This document shows positions 36,046 to 47,763 of a DNA stretch of 64,000 nt, in pieces. The notes below the pieces were generated by a model. The model did not search any database. It had not been told where the DNA came from and was given only the letters and a program-made list of their open reading frames with translations. The stretch lies in contig NZ_JAFCJT010000002.1 of assembly GCF_018130785.1 (NCBI RefSeq), positions 310,001 through 374,000 of the forward strand, written 5' to 3'. Made by a program: the position numbers and the translations under genes. Each line of letters opens with the position of its first letter. Position 1 is the first letter of the stretch. This stretch comes from Bradyrhizobium liaoningense (GTDB lineage Bacteria; Pseudomonadota; Alphaproteobacteria; Rhizobiales; Xanthobacteraceae).

Positions 36046-36076
36046 CGACACCGGTATAATTAGGATACAGGTGTCG
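36046..36076. promoter_or_regulatory. CGACACC...GGTGTCG dyad before the amidase
   Basis: Seven-base arms CGACACC (36046-36052) and GGTGTCG (36070-36076) around 17 bases that include a TATAAT-like AT-rich core. It lies in the likely promoter of the amidase operon. Confidence 0.4.
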
Positions 36077-36081
36077 CTTGC

Positions 36082-36109
36082 TGTCAACCAGTAAATCTGT
36101 TTTACTGGT
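36082..36109. promoter_or_regulatory. Operator-like dyad and TTGACA box between amidase and CGNR genes
   Basis: Nine-base perfect arms ACCAGTAAA (36087-36095) and TTTACTGGT (36101-36109) around TCTGT. On the amidase strand a TTGACA hexamer (36082-36087) abuts it, so a protein bound here would block or recruit polymerase for the amidase-MFS operon. The adjacent CGNR regulator is the natural candidate. Confidence 0.55.
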
Positions 36110-36130
36110 GTTCCACATGTTGGTGTTCCG

Positions 36131-36724
36131 ATGTCGAAAGAGTCGCGCAAATTCCAGGTTCCCGACACGTTGGCGAACGTCTACGATTTCGCCAACACGC
36201 TCGATGTTCGCCACTTCACGCATTTCGGCGTGGAGCACCCGGAGAGCGATGAACTCGGCGGGCCGAAGGAACTTGCGGACTGGATGCGGGAACGCGGCCT
36301 TGGCGCCGCGGGCGGGCGCGTCACGCTCGCGATGTTCGAGACTGCGCTAAGACTGCGCGGCGCCCTTCGCGCCTATCTGCAATGTGAGCCCACCGAGCGC
36401 CCCCGGAACAGGAGCGTTCTCGGCACTCTCAGTGAGGCGCTCGCGCCGTTTCCGTTGCGGGTTGAGGCGCGCGCAGGCCGTGGCGCGACGCTGTCGGCAG
36501 CGCGCGAGGATGCGCTCGCAGGCCTGTCGGCCATCGCGATCGAGCTTCATGACGCCACGCTTGTGGGAACGCTGGACCGGCTCAAGATGTGCGCGTCGGA
36601 GGAATGCCGCCGGGTGTTCTTCGACCGGTCGAAACCATCGACGCGGCGGTGGTGCATGTCGACGCTGTGCGGCAACCGGATGAAGACGCGCGCCTATCGC
36701 GAGCGGCAGCGCGAGGCGAAATAG
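36131..36724 (+). CDS. CGNR zinc-finger regulator
   Basis: 197 residues. The N-terminal 150-residue domain (DUF1470/ABATE-like) starts VPDTLANVYDFANTLDVRHF. The C-terminal zinc finger has Cys154 and Cys159 (CASEEC), Cys175 (RRWCMSTLC) and Cys180 in CGNR (180-183), then KTRAYRERQ. CGNR proteins are thought to be ligand-responsive transcription factors. It is divergent from the amidase-MFS operon, with two dyads between, which points to local control. The ATG at 36131 gives the normal N-terminus. Confidence 0.88.
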   Translation: MSKESRKFQVPDTLANVYDFANTLDVRHFTHFGVEHPESDELGGPKELADWMRERGLGAAGGRVTLAMFETALRLRGALRAYLQCEPTERPRNRSVLGTLSEALAPFPLRVEARAGRGATLSAAREDALAGLSAIAIELHDATLVGTLDRLKMCASEECRRVFFDRSKPSTRRWCMSTLCGNRMKTRAYRERQREAK

Positions 36725-36736
36725 ATCACGCGGCGC

Positions 36737-37252
36737 TCAGCCGCGGTAGTGGCCCGACTTGCCGCCGAGCTTCTCGACCAGGTGGATGCCCTCGATGCGC
36801 ACGCCGCGTTCGACCGCCTTGATCATGTCGTAGATGGTGAGGCAGGCGACCGACACCGCCGTGAGCGCCTCCATCTCGACGCCGGTCGGGCCCGTCACCT
36901 TCACGCTGGCGCGGACGAGGCAGCCCGGCAGCTTCGGGTCGGGCTCGATGTCGACCGTGACCTTTGACAGCGCGAGGGGATGACAGAGCGGGATCAGCTC
37001 GGAGGTGCGCTTGGCCGCCATGATGCCGGCGATGCGCGCGGTGCCGAGCACGTCGCCTTTCTTGGCGTTGCCCGAAACTATGAGATCAAGCGTCGCCTTG
37101 GTCATGATGACGCGGCCTTCGGCAACGGCAAGTCGCTCGGTTGCCGGCTTGTCCGACACGTCGACCATCCGGGCCTCGCCGGAGGCGCCGATATGGGTGA
37201 GGGCACCGCCGGCCGTCCTGGAAGGCTTGGTCGTCGAGGGCTTGCGCGCCAT
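36737..37252 (-). CDS. moaC: Cyclic pyranopterin monophosphate synthase
   Basis: Second step of molybdenum-cofactor synthesis, converting the MoaA product to cPMP. 171 residues. Seen: [44 protein letters not shown] with the key histidine, and [24 protein letters not shown]. It starts one base after the trpC stop region (37254), so it is in the ppiD-trpD-trpC-moaC run. The end of CDS is convergent with the CGNR gene. Confidence 0.96.
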   Translation of the reverse strand: MARKPSTTKPSRTAGGALTHIGASGEARMVDVSDKPATERLAVAEGRVIMTKATLDLIVSGNAKKGDVLGTARIAGIMAAKRTSELIPLCHPLALSKVTVDIEPDPKLPGCLVRASVKVTGPTGVEMEALTAVSVACLTIYDMIKAVERGVRIEGIHLVEKLGGKSGHYRG

Positions 37253-37253
37253 G

Positions 37254-38075
37254 TCAGCGCGTACCCGTCGCGCGCGGCGCGTTCTCGCGCGCGAGCAGCG
37301 TGCGGGTGGCGGCGGTCACGTCGGCCTGGCGCATCAGGCTCTCGCCGACCAGGAAGGTCGACATGCCGACGCGCTCGAGCCGGGCGAGATCGGCGGGCGT
37401 GAAGATGCCGCTCTCGCCGACCATCAGACGTTCCGCAGGGATCAGCGGCGCCAACGTCTCGCTGGTCGCGAGCGTCGTCTCAAAGGTGCGCAAATTGCGG
37501 TTGTTAACGCCGATCATCGGCGAACGCAGCTTCAGCGCGCGGTCGAGCTCGGCGCGGTCGTGGATTTCGATCAGCACGTCCATGCCGTAGGCAAGGGCGG
37601 CGTCCTCGAGATCCTTGGCGGCGGCATCGTCGAGCGCGGCCATGATGATCAGGATGCAGTCGGCGCCATGCGCGCGCGCTTCAGCCACCTGATAGGTGTC
37701 GAACATGAAATCCTTGCGCAGCACCGGGAGCGACGTCGCCGCGCGCGCCGCCACCATGAAGTCGAGATGCCCCTGGAACGATGGCGTGTCGGTCAGGACC
37801 GACAGGCAGGCCGCACCGCCGGCTTCGTAGGCTTTGGCGAGAACCGGCGGATCGAAATCCGCGCGGATCAACCCCTTCGAGGGCGAGGCCTTCTTCACCT
37901 CCGCGATCAGCGCGTAGTCGCCATTGGCGTGCTTGGCCTCGATGGCGCGCACGAAGCCGCGCGGGGCGGGTTGTGCCTTGGCCTTGGCCTCGACTTCCGA
38001 GAGCGGCTGCGCGCGCTTGGCGGCTGCGATCTCCTCGCGCTTGTACGCTTCGATCTTGGTCAGGATGTCCGACAT
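37254..38075 (-). CDS. trpC: Indole-3-glycerol-phosphate synthase
   Basis: Closes the indole ring in tryptophan synthesis. A 273-residue TIM barrel with [14 protein letters not shown] at the start, [21 protein letters not shown] with the catalytic lysine, [21 protein letters not shown] and [11 protein letters not shown]. It is unfused (no TrpF part), as usual in Rhizobiales. Nine bases separate it from trpD upstream. Confidence 0.97.
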   Translation of the reverse strand: MSDILTKIEAYKREEIAAAKRAQPLSEVEAKAKAQPAPRGFVRAIEAKHANGDYALIAEVKKASPSKGLIRADFDPPVLAKAYEAGGAACLSVLTDTPSFQGHLDFMVAARAATSLPVLRKDFMFDTYQVAEARAHGADCILIIMAALDDAAAKDLEDAALAYGMDVLIEIHDRAELDRALKLRSPMIGVNNRNLRTFETTLATSETLAPLIPAERLMVGESGIFTPADLARLERVGMSTFLVGESLMRQADVTAATRTLLARENAPRATGTR

Positions 38076-38084
38076 TGGGGGAGC

Positions 38085-39098
38085 TCAGCCGTTCGAGACC
38101 GCGATCAGGTGCTTCAGCCGCGCGCTCGCCGCGCCGCTGTCGAGCGACTTCGTACCGATCGCAACGCCCTCCTTGAGGTCCTTGGCGCGCCCGGCCACGA
38201 CCAGCGCAGCGGCGGCGTTGATCAGCGCGACGTCACGATAGGGGCTCGGCTTGCCGTCGAGCACGCTCTGCAAGGCGATCGCATTGGCGTCGGCGTCGCC
38301 GCCTTTGAGCGCACCGGGATCGCAGCGCGACAGGCCGGTGTCTTCCGGCGTCACCTCGAAATTCCGGATCTCGCCATTGTGGAGCGCGGAGATGAAGGTC
38401 GGGCCGGTGAGGGTGATCTCGTCGAGGCCGTCGGAGCCATGCACCACCCAGGCGGATTCCGAGCCGAGGTTTTTCAGCACCTGCGCCAGCGGCTGCACCC
38501 ATTGCCGCGAGAATACGCCGACCATCTGGCGCTTGACGCCGGCCGGGTTCGACAAGGGGCCGAGCAGATTGAAGATCGTGCGTGTCGCGAGCTCGACCCG
38601 GGTCGGGCCGACGTTCTTCATCGCCGGATGGTGGGCAGGGGCGAACATGAAGCCGATGCCGCATTCGCGCACACAGCGGCCTACCTGCTCAGGCCTGAGA
38701 TCGATCTTGACGCCGAGCGAGGCCAGCACGTCGGCCGCGCCCGAGCGCGACGACAGCGCGCGGTTGCCGTGCTTGGCCACTGGCACGCCGGCGCCCGAGA
38801 CGATGAAGGAGGCGCAGGTCGATACGTTGACCGAGCCGGAGCCGTCGCCGCCGGTACCGACGATGTCGACGGCCTCAGGCGGTGCCGTCACGGTCAGCAT
38901 CTTGGAGCGCATCGCCGAGACCGCGCCGGTGATCTCGTCCACGGTCTCGCCGCGCACCCGCAGCGCCATCAGGAGGCCGCCCATCTGCGACGGGGTGGCC
39001 TCGCCGGACATCATGGCGTCGAAGGCGGAAGCCGCTTCGTCACGCGACAGGCTGGCGCCGGTCGCCACTTTTCCAATGATCGATTTCAGGTCGTCCAT
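38085..39098 (-). CDS. trpD: Anthranilate phosphoribosyltransferase
   Basis: Adds phosphoribose to anthranilate in tryptophan synthesis. 337 residues with the glycine-rich loop [31 protein letters not shown] and the downstream [11 protein letters not shown] motif. It lies between ppiD and trpC on one strand; trpE/G are not in the window. Confidence 0.97.
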   Translation of the reverse strand: MDDLKSIIGKVATGASLSRDEAASAFDAMMSGEATPSQMGGLLMALRVRGETVDEITGAVSAMRSKMLTVTAPPEAVDIVGTGGDGSGSVNVSTCASFIVSGAGVPVAKHGNRALSSRSGAADVLASLGVKIDLRPEQVGRCVRECGIGFMFAPAHHPAMKNVGPTRVELATRTIFNLLGPLSNPAGVKRQMVGVFSRQWVQPLAQVLKNLGSESAWVVHGSDGLDEITLTGPTFISALHNGEIRNFEVTPEDTGLSRCDPGALKGGDADANAIALQSVLDGKPSPYRDVALINAAAALVVAGRAKDLKEGVAIGTKSLDSGAASARLKHLIAVSNG

Positions 39099-39112
39099 CG
39101 CGTGCTTTCAAC

Positions 39113-41011
39113 TCACTGGTTCGCGCCGGTCACCTGCGCGAAGGCGGCCTGATTAATGGTGGTCCCGATGTCGGTTTCAAGCTTGTTGACGTAGGAGGCG
39201 ACCTGCTCGTCGGTCAGCGCGCGGTCGAGGCTGTCCTTCAGCTTCTTCACCGCGTCGGACGCGGCGTCGACCGCGGGATCGACGATGTCGGTGACGCGGA
39301 AGACGATCACCTCGCTGCCGCCGCTCACTGCCGTCTGTCCGACGCCGTCCTTGGCGGTGCGGAAGGCGGCCGCAACGACGTTGGCGGGCACGCCGGCGGG
39401 CGAGTCGTCGCGCTTGAAGCCGGAGGCAGTCTCGACCTTGGCGTTGATCGCGGCGGCCTCGTCAGCGAGCTTGCCGCCCTGTTCGAGCTTCTGCACCATC
39501 TCGGTCGCCTTGGTCTTCAGCTTGGCGGCGATCTGGTCCTGGCGCCAGCGCGCCTCGACCTGGTCGCGCACCTCGTCGAGATTGCGGTCGCGCGAGGGCG
39601 TGATGGCGAGCACGTCGTACCAGACGTAGCCGCCCTTGAACGAGATCGCGTCGTTGTCGACGCCGACATCGGTGTTGAAGGCCTGCGACACCACGTCGAG
39701 GCCCTGCGGGATGCTGGTGACGGGCTGGCCGTTCGGGGCACGGCCGGAGCGGTCGACGGCGTCGATGGTCACGGCAGTGAGGCCGAGCTTCTGCGCCGCG
39801 TCGATCACGCTGGCGCCGCCGCCGCGCTCGTCTTCCATCTTGTCGCGGAGATCGTTGACCTTCACGCGGGCGCGCTCGGTGGCGATCTCGCGCTTGATGT
39901 CGCCGACGAGGCTGGCGTAGTTCGCTTCACTGCCCGGTTCGATCTTGTCGACCTTGACGATGGACGTGCCGAGACGGCCCTGGATCGGCTGGCTGATCTC
40001 GCCTGCGGGAAGCGCGAAGGCGGCATCGCCGACCGCGGGGTCGAGCGACGATTTGGTCACGAGCCCGAGGTCGACGTCGGAGGCGGTCAGCCCGCGCTCC
40101 TTGCCGAGGTCCTCGAACGACATCCCGCCGGCGAGACGCTCGCGTGCCGCCTGCGCCTCGGCTGCGTTCGGGAATACGATCTGATGGATCTGGCGCTTCT
40201 CCGGCGTACCGAGCTGGTCCTTGCGCTGGTCGAACACCTTCCTGGCGTCCTCGTCGGAGACGTCGCTCCATTTGCCGATCTCTTCCGGCGAGACCACGAC
40301 GAAGGAGATCTTGCGATATTCGGGCGCGCGGAACTGGACCTTGTGATCCTCGAAATAGGCGGCGAGGGCTTCGGGCGAGGGAGCGTCGATGGTGCCGGCC
40401 TGCGCGGCGTCGAGCCTGACGAATTCGATCGCACGCTGCTCGTTCTGGAAGCGCGTCAGCACGTCGATCATGGCCTTCGGCGGTTCGAGGCCGGCGCCGA
40501 TCGTGCCGGTGATCTGCCGGCGCAGCGACACCTTGCGCTGCTCGGAGACGTAGCGCTGCTCGGTATAGCCGAAATTGCGGATCACGGCCTGGAAGCGGTT
40601 CGGATCGAAGCTGCCGCCGACGCCCTTGAAGTTGGGGTCGTTCATGATGACCTGGCGGATCTGTTCGTCGGACTGGCCGAGCCCGAGCCGGCGGGCTTCT
40701 TCGTCGAGGGCGGCCTCCGCGATCGTCTGCTGGAGCACCTGGCGGTCGAGGCCGAAGGCACGCGCCTGGTCAGGCGTCAGCGGCCGGCCGAACTGGCGGC
40801 TGATCTGTTGCAGCCGGTCGGTATAGGTCTGCCGGAACTCGTTCAACGAAATCTCGGTGCTGCCGACCTTGGCCACCGTGGACTGCCCGAAGCCTTTGAA
40901 GATGTCTGCGATGCCCCAAACGCCGAAACTGATGATCAACACGCCCATCACCACGGCCATAATGGTCTTGCCGAGCCAGTTTGATGAGGCCTTGCGCATT
41001 CCTCGAAGCAT
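39113..41011 (-). CDS. ppiD: PpiD-type membrane-anchored peptidyl-prolyl isomerase/chaperone
   Basis: About 632 residues. One N-terminal membrane helix (TIMAVVMGVLIISFGVWGI), a SurA_N-like helical chaperone domain (about 35-200), a parvulin-type domain around 260-360 (RQIHQIVFPNAAEAQAARERL, LGLVTKSSLDP, PIQGRLGTSIVKV) and a helical C-terminal domain. PpiD helps outer-membrane and secreted proteins leave the Sec channel. The start could be TTG 41020, ATG 41011 or ATG 40999; none has a strong ribosome site. It leads the ppiD-trpD-trpC-moaC run and is divergent from tpiA. Confidence 0.93.
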   Translation of the reverse strand: MLRGMRKASSNWLGKTIMAVVMGVLIISFGVWGIADIFKGFGQSTVAKVGSTEISLNEFRQTYTDRLQQISRQFGRPLTPDQARAFGLDRQVLQQTIAEAALDEEARRLGLGQSDEQIRQVIMNDPNFKGVGGSFDPNRFQAVIRNFGYTEQRYVSEQRKVSLRRQITGTIGAGLEPPKAMIDVLTRFQNEQRAIEFVRLDAAQAGTIDAPSPEALAAYFEDHKVQFRAPEYRKISFVVVSPEEIGKWSDVSDEDARKVFDQRKDQLGTPEKRQIHQIVFPNAAEAQAARERLAGGMSFEDLGKERGLTASDVDLGLVTKSSLDPAVGDAAFALPAGEISQPIQGRLGTSIVKVDKIEPGSEANYASLVGDIKREIATERARVKVNDLRDKMEDERGGGASVIDAAQKLGLTAVTIDAVDRSGRAPNGQPVTSIPQGLDVVSQAFNTDVGVDNDAISFKGGYVWYDVLAITPSRDRNLDEVRDQVEARWRQDQIAAKLKTKATEMVQKLEQGGKLADEAAAINAKVETASGFKRDDSPAGVPANVVAAAFRTAKDGVGQTAVSGGSEVIVFRVTDIVDPAVDAASDAVKKLKDSLDRALTDEQVASYVNKLETDIGTTINQAAFAQVTGANQ

Positions 41012-41233
41012 TTGGTCCAACTTGTTTGGCAGGAGGGGAACGGGAGCGCGTCTTAATGCAGATTCCGCAAAAGCGCGTCACCAAATTGATCAATCATCAT
41101 AAAGTGGCGGCTTTCCCCCCGCAACCTCGGGCCACGCGGTCCCTCGACGCTGCGGTTAAAGCCCTCAGCTCTCTGGAACTGCCGCGACAGCTCTGCTAGC
41201 GCATGCACAAACCTCATTTTGCTGGAAATTGAC

Positions 41234-41989
41234 ATGACCGACGCCATCCGACCGCTGATCGCCGGCAACTGGAAAATGAACGGCCTTAAGGGCTCGGCTG
41301 CCGAATTCGACGCCATGCTCAAGGGGGCGGCAGAGGTGGCCGCCAAGGCCGACCTGCTGGTCTGCCCGCCGGCGACCCTGATCGCGGCCTTCGCCGACAA
41401 GGCGCGCGGCAGCAAGGTCGCGGTGGGGGCGCAGGATTGCCACCCCAGGGCCTCCGGCGCCCATACCGGCGATATCGCCGCCGAAATGCTGGCCGATGCC
41501 GGCGCGACCGCCATCATTGTCGGTCATTCCGAGCGTCGCGCCGACCACGGCGAGGGCGATGCACTGATCCGGCAGAAGGCCGAGGCCGCCTGGCGCGCCG
41601 GCATCACCGCGATCGTCTGCATCGGTGAGACGCAAGGCCAGCGCGATGCCGGCCAGACCCTCGACATCCTGCGCGGCCAGCTCGACGGCTCGCTGCCGGA
41701 CGGCTCGACCGCCGCCAACCTGGTCGTGGCCTATGAGCCGGTCTGGGCGATCGGCACCGGCCTGACCCCGACGGCCCAGGATGTTGAGCAGATTCATAGC
41801 TTTATCCGGGAACTCCTGACCTCCCGGTTCAGGGCGGACGGGGCCAGGATGCGCATCCTCTATGGCGGCTCCGTCAAGCCGTCGAACGCGGCCGAGCTGA
41901 TGTCCGTGAAAAACGTCAACGGCGCGCTGGTCGGCGGCGCCAGCCTGAAGGCGGCTGATTTCCTTGCGATTGCGAAGGGCTGCCCCTAG
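41234..41989 (+). CDS. tpiA: Triosephosphate isomerase
   Basis: Interconverts dihydroxyacetone phosphate and glyceraldehyde 3-phosphate. 251 residues with Lys14 in GNWKMN, His98 in VGHSERR, Glu168 in [11 protein letters not shown] and the phosphate loop YGGSVKPSN. The ATG at 41234 gives the normal length; the ORF begins five codons earlier. It is followed by a stem-loop and secG. Confidence 0.97.
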   Translation: MTDAIRPLIAGNWKMNGLKGSAAEFDAMLKGAAEVAAKADLLVCPPATLIAAFADKARGSKVAVGAQDCHPRASGAHTGDIAAEMLADAGATAIIVGHSERRADHGEGDALIRQKAEAAWRAGITAIVCIGETQGQRDAGQTLDILRGQLDGSLPDGSTAANLVVAYEPVWAIGTGLTPTAQDVEQIHSFIRELLTSRFRADGARMRILYGGSVKPSNAAELMSVKNVNGALVGGASLKAADFLAIAKGCP

Positions 41990-42013
41990 CTAATCTCAAA
42001 GCGCGGCTGTGGC

Positions 42014-42045
42014 CGATCGGGGGGTGGCAATGCCCCTTCCGATCG
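42014..42045 (+). terminator. Stem-loop after tpiA
   Basis: Arms CGATCGG (42014-42020) and CCGATCG (42039-42045), extended inward by GGGG/CCCC with a two-base bulge. No T-run follows; it may be a weak terminator or mRNA end structure. Confidence 0.5.
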
Positions 42046-42129
42046 TGTAACACCGCGCAACTTCAGGAAAACCCGCGAAGCGCGATCGGCCGCCGTCTCG
42101 GCGCTGTCGGCTTGTGACGGAAGGACACT

Positions 42130-42516
42130 ATGCAGACCGTTGTCATCGTCATTCACCTCATGATCGTCGCCGTCATGATCGGCGCCGTCCTGCTCCAGAA
42201 GTCGGAAGGCGGCGGCCTCGGCATGGGCGGAGGCGCGGGCTTCATGTCGAGCCGCGGCACGGCGAACCTTTTGACGCGGACCACCGCAATTCTGGCTGCG
42301 GGCTTCTTCCTCACCAGCCTGTTCCTGTCCTGGCATGCCGGCTACAGCCGCGCGCCTACCTCGATCATCGGCGCGCCGGCGTCCCAGACCCAGCCGGCCG
42401 GAGGCGCTCCGATCGCGCCGCCGACCTCGGGCGGCATCCTGGATTCGCTGAAGAAGGCCGACGAGCAGCAGCAGAACCAGGCGCCAGCCGGCCCGCAGGT
42501 ACCGCGCTCGCAATAA
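42130..42516 (+). CDS. secG: Preprotein translocase subunit SecG
   Basis: 128-residue inner-membrane partner of SecYE. Two helices (VVIVIHLMIVAVMIGAVLLQ and TAILAAGFFLTSLFLSWH) flank the conserved KSEGGGLGMGGGAGFMSSRG loop. The C-terminal 45 residues are a Pro/Gln/Ala-rich tail, common in Rhizobiales. It is between tpiA and pyrG. Confidence 0.95.
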   Translation: MQTVVIVIHLMIVAVMIGAVLLQKSEGGGLGMGGGAGFMSSRGTANLLTRTTAILAAGFFLTSLFLSWHAGYSRAPTSIIGAPASQTQPAGGAPIAPPTSGGILDSLKKADEQQQNQAPAGPQVPRSQ

Positions 42517-42670
42517 AGCAGGGGGGCCATGCAGGGCGGCTTCTACCGTCCTGCATCAAAAATCCCCATCAAGGCTCTGTCACCACTCTTAGTTTTGGCT
42601 CACCCACAGGCCCGCAAATTATTTGGGGCGGAATACGAATCGCTTTGGCGAATCGAATTCGAGGGATTAG

Positions 42671-44946
<2,276 letters not shown>

Positions 44947-45055
44947 GTGCACTCCGGCATTTCGATTGTGCCTTGCAAATCAGAGGTGAGGCAGTCGAAG
45001 AGTCGCCTGAGTGCATTGCGAGAGCATTGCGCTCGAGATGCCGAGGCGAATTGAA

Positions 45056-46438
45056 TCAGCTTTGCCGGATTGGGGATAACGTCATCCTGAAGCATGCGCC
45101 GCCATCCGGACCGTCCGCAACCGTGACCTGACCTCCGTGCAGGAGCACGATCTCGCGCACCATGTTGAGGCCGAGACCGGCGCCGCGATCGAGCGGCGTC
45201 AGCCGATAGAACGGCTCGAAGATCATCTCGCGCTGATCGGGTGGAATGCCTGCGCCTTCGTCGGTGACCTCGATGCAAGCGGGTTTGCTCACACGAATGC
45301 AGATCGTGCCGCGGCGAGGGCCGTGCTGAATTGCGTTCTGCACGAGGTTGGTCAGCGCCCGTTCCACGGCTGCGGCGTCACCGATCGTTTCGATCGGAGT
45401 AGCGGTGGCGGGTGCATCGAGCGCCAGCTCGTAGCCGGCGGCAATGGCCAGCGGCGCGAGATCGGCGACTGCACTTTGCGCGATCCCGACGAGATCGACG
45501 CGCGTGAACGGATTGCCACACCGGTCGAGCCGCTGAATGTCCAGCAATTGCTCGGCAAGCGTTGCCAACCGTGCGGAATCCTCCAGCAGACGGGTCTTGT
45601 CCGGGCCCGATGGCAAGGATTCCAGCCGCGTGTTCAGAATTGCAATGGGTGTACGCAGCTCGTGCGCGGCGTCGGCGACGAAGCGCTTGTGGCGGGCATA
45701 ACCCTGGTCGAGCCGCGCCAGCGCGTCGTTGATCGCAGTGACGAGCGGCACGACCTCCAGCGGAATTTTCGCCACCGACAGCCGTGCGCCTCGCTGATGG
45801 ATGTCGATGCGGCGCGCCTCGTCCGCCGTGGTGTCGAGCCCCCGGAAGGCGCGCTGCACGATCATCGGTGTCGCAATGAAGGTCGCCGTTCCCATCAGAA
45901 GCAGGCCGGGCAGGGCGATGCCGAGGAACGCAAGCGATGTCATGAACAGCGCTTTGGCGCCGGTGAGCCGTCCCTGCGTCGCCGTGATGATCTGCACATT
46001 GCCGGCGTCGGTGTCGACCCGCTTCAGTCGCGCCGCTGGCTTGCGCGGATCGTCCTCGAACATCTGCCAGCCGAGCCGCGCCTGGCTGATCTGGTCGAGG
46101 CCGTTGCCGATCGCAGCGAACTCGGCCGGTACAGTGCCTTCGCTGAGCGAATGTCCCTGCTTGTCGCGGACCAGGAACCAGAGATCCGGCGTCTCGCCGC
46201 GCAACTGCTTCAGCTCGCTTGTCTGGCGCAGGATCAGGCCGCCTTGCGCGTCACGCGCGAGCGCGCGCTGCACGACGTCGATCACGCGATCCTCGTCCCG
46301 CTCGGCCAGCACGAAGCCGGACGCGCACAGCCCGGCGAGGACGACCGCAACCAGCGCAATCAGAATAGCGGCCTGAAGCGAGAGGAGGCGCCAGCTCAGC
46401 CGCGAGCGCAGGCAATAGGGATCGTCGTGCTTGCTCAT
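45056..46438 (-). CDS. Sensor histidine kinase
   Basis: 460 residues. Helix 1 at about 20-46, periplasmic domain about 47-160, helix 2 about 163-190, HAMP, then HisKA with phospho-accepting His259 in DAAHELRTPIAIL, and an ATPase domain with NLVQNAIQHGP (N box), VTDEGAGIPPD (G1) and GAGLGLNMVREIV (G2). It overlaps the response regulator by four bases (ATGA, 46435-46438). The signal is unknown. Confidence 0.94.
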   Translation of the reverse strand: MSKHDDPYCLRSRLSWRLLSLQAAILIALVAVVLAGLCASGFVLAERDEDRVIDVVQRALARDAQGGLILRQTSELKQLRGETPDLWFLVRDKQGHSLSEGTVPAEFAAIGNGLDQISQARLGWQMFEDDPRKPAARLKRVDTDAGNVQIITATQGRLTGAKALFMTSLAFLGIALPGLLLMGTATFIATPMIVQRAFRGLDTTADEARRIDIHQRGARLSVAKIPLEVVPLVTAINDALARLDQGYARHKRFVADAAHELRTPIAILNTRLESLPSGPDKTRLLEDSARLATLAEQLLDIQRLDRCGNPFTRVDLVGIAQSAVADLAPLAIAAGYELALDAPATATPIETIGDAAAVERALTNLVQNAIQHGPRRGTICIRVSKPACIEVTDEGAGIPPDQREMIFEPFYRLTPLDRGAGLGLNMVREIVLLHGGQVTVADGPDGGACFRMTLSPIRQS

Positions 46439-47109
46439 GGCAGCTTCTTGAGGAGATAGCCGACACCACGGATGCCGTGGATCTCCACGCCGGCATCGGC
46501 TTCGGCAAGCTTGCGCCGCAGCCGCGAGATATGGGTGTCCAGCGCGTTCGACTGGATCTCGTCGTCGAAATTGTAGACGGCCTCTTCCAGCGCCGAGCGC
46601 AAAACGGTCCGGCCGATGCGGCGGATCAGGGCTTCGAGCACGAGCAGCTCGCGGCGCGGCAGCTCGAAGGGCTGGCCGTCGATGCTGGCCTCGCGGTGAC
46701 CGACATCGAAGGCGAGGCGGCCGGTGCGGATCACGTCCGGCGTGAGCCCGGCAGGCCGCCGCAACACGGCGCGCAGGCGTGCCAGCAATTCCTCGACCGC
46801 AAACGGCTTTGCCAGATAATCGTCAGCGCCGCTGTCGAGCCCGGTGATGCGGTCGGCGAGCTCGTCGCGTGCAGTCAGGACGATGATCGGCACGCCGTCG
46901 GCGCGTGCGCGAAGTTTTGGGATCAGCGAAAGGCCGTCGCCGTCCGGCAGCTGACGGTCGAGCAGAACGGCGGCATGGACGTCGGAAGAGATTGCCTCTT
47001 CCGCCTCGGCCAGCGTGGGCACGTGATCCACCACCATGTCGTAGCGTTTCAGCGCCGACGCCAATGCGCCGGCCATCTCCGCCTCATCCTCGACGAGCAA
47101 AATCCGCAT
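46435..47109 (-). CDS. OmpR-type response regulator
   Basis: 224 residues: receiver domain (VEDEAEMAG, Asp51 in LLDRQLPDGDG, VLTARDELAD, KPFAVEELLAR) and a winged-helix DNA-binding domain (LPRRELLVLEALIRRIG, ALDTHISRLRRKLAE). It is first in the two-gene operon with the kinase. Genes with PhoP/QseB-like regulators look like this; the regulon is not shown. Confidence 0.95.
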   Translation of the reverse strand: MRILLVEDEAEMAGALASALKRYDMVVDHVPTLAEAEEAISSDVHAAVLLDRQLPDGDGLSLIPKLRARADGVPIIVLTARDELADRITGLDSGADDYLAKPFAVEELLARLRAVLRRPAGLTPDVIRTGRLAFDVGHREASIDGQPFELPRRELLVLEALIRRIGRTVLRSALEEAVYNFDDEIQSNALDTHISRLRRKLAEADAGVEIHGIRGVGYLLKKLP

Positions 47110-47310
47110 GATCTCCGGTACTCCGGTCTCAACCAGACAGTTCTAGCGGCCCGATCATTACGGCAGCATTGCGGGAATGAACCGCGCGAACCGGCAGCCG
47201 GAGCTTGTCCAGCCATGCGCGAAACGCCGCGGGGGGCGTCCGGGCGGCGCTCAAGACACCGTCCCGGCGAGCCGTTATAACCGCCCGACCTGATCAGGGA
47301 GGAAGCAAAA

Positions 47311-47637
47311 ATGATCTACGAAATGCGCATCTATCGCTGCGTGCCCGGCCGCCTGCCGGCGCTGTTGAAGCGGTTCGAGACGGTGACGCTGAAGCTTTGG
47401 GAAAAGCACGGCATCAAGCAGGCCGGGTTCTTCACCACGCTGATCGGTGACTCCAACCAGGAGCTGACCTATTTCCTGGCCTGGGAGTCGCTCGCCGAGC
47501 GCGAGAAGAAGTGGGGCGGCTTCATGACCGATCCGGACTGGATGAAGGCGCGCGCCGAGAGCGAAGCCGATGGCCAGATCGTCGGCAACATCGTCAGCCA
47601 GATCCTGACGCCGACCGCGTTCTCGTCGGTCAAGTAG
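47311..47637 (+). CDS. NIPSNAP-family protein
   Basis: A 108-residue protein of the NIPSNAP (dimeric alpha/beta barrel) family: MIYEMRIYRCVPGRLPALLKRF, a KLWEKHGI segment, and LTYFLAWESLAEREKKWGGF. Bacterial members are of unknown function. It has a good ribosome site (GGGAGGA) and its own unit; a palindrome follows it. Confidence 0.9.
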   Translation: MIYEMRIYRCVPGRLPALLKRFETVTLKLWEKHGIKQAGFFTTLIGDSNQELTYFLAWESLAEREKKWGGFMTDPDWMKARAESEADGQIVGNIVSQILTPTAFSSVK

Positions 47638-47656
47638 CCGCTTTCCCGCACGGGGC

Positions 47657-47676
47657 GCGCCGGGGAACCCCGGCGC
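47657..47676. terminator. Palindromic stem after the NIPSNAP gene
   Basis: Nine-base arms GCGCCGGGG and CCCCGGCGC with only AA between. No T-run. It is either a terminator-like element or an RNA end structure. Confidence 0.45.
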
Positions 47677-47763
47677 AACCCTGATATTCTGACAGCCCGG
47701 GTCGAATGGGGTTGATCCGCCCCTCATCGCCGCTATGGTCGCGGCGAAACGAGGGAATTTGCC

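Noticed and set aside
37005..39152. 715-codon plus-strand frame over moaC-trpC-trpD
   Set aside because: Antisense shadow of three certain genes; its translation is Arg/His/Gly-rich low-complexity.
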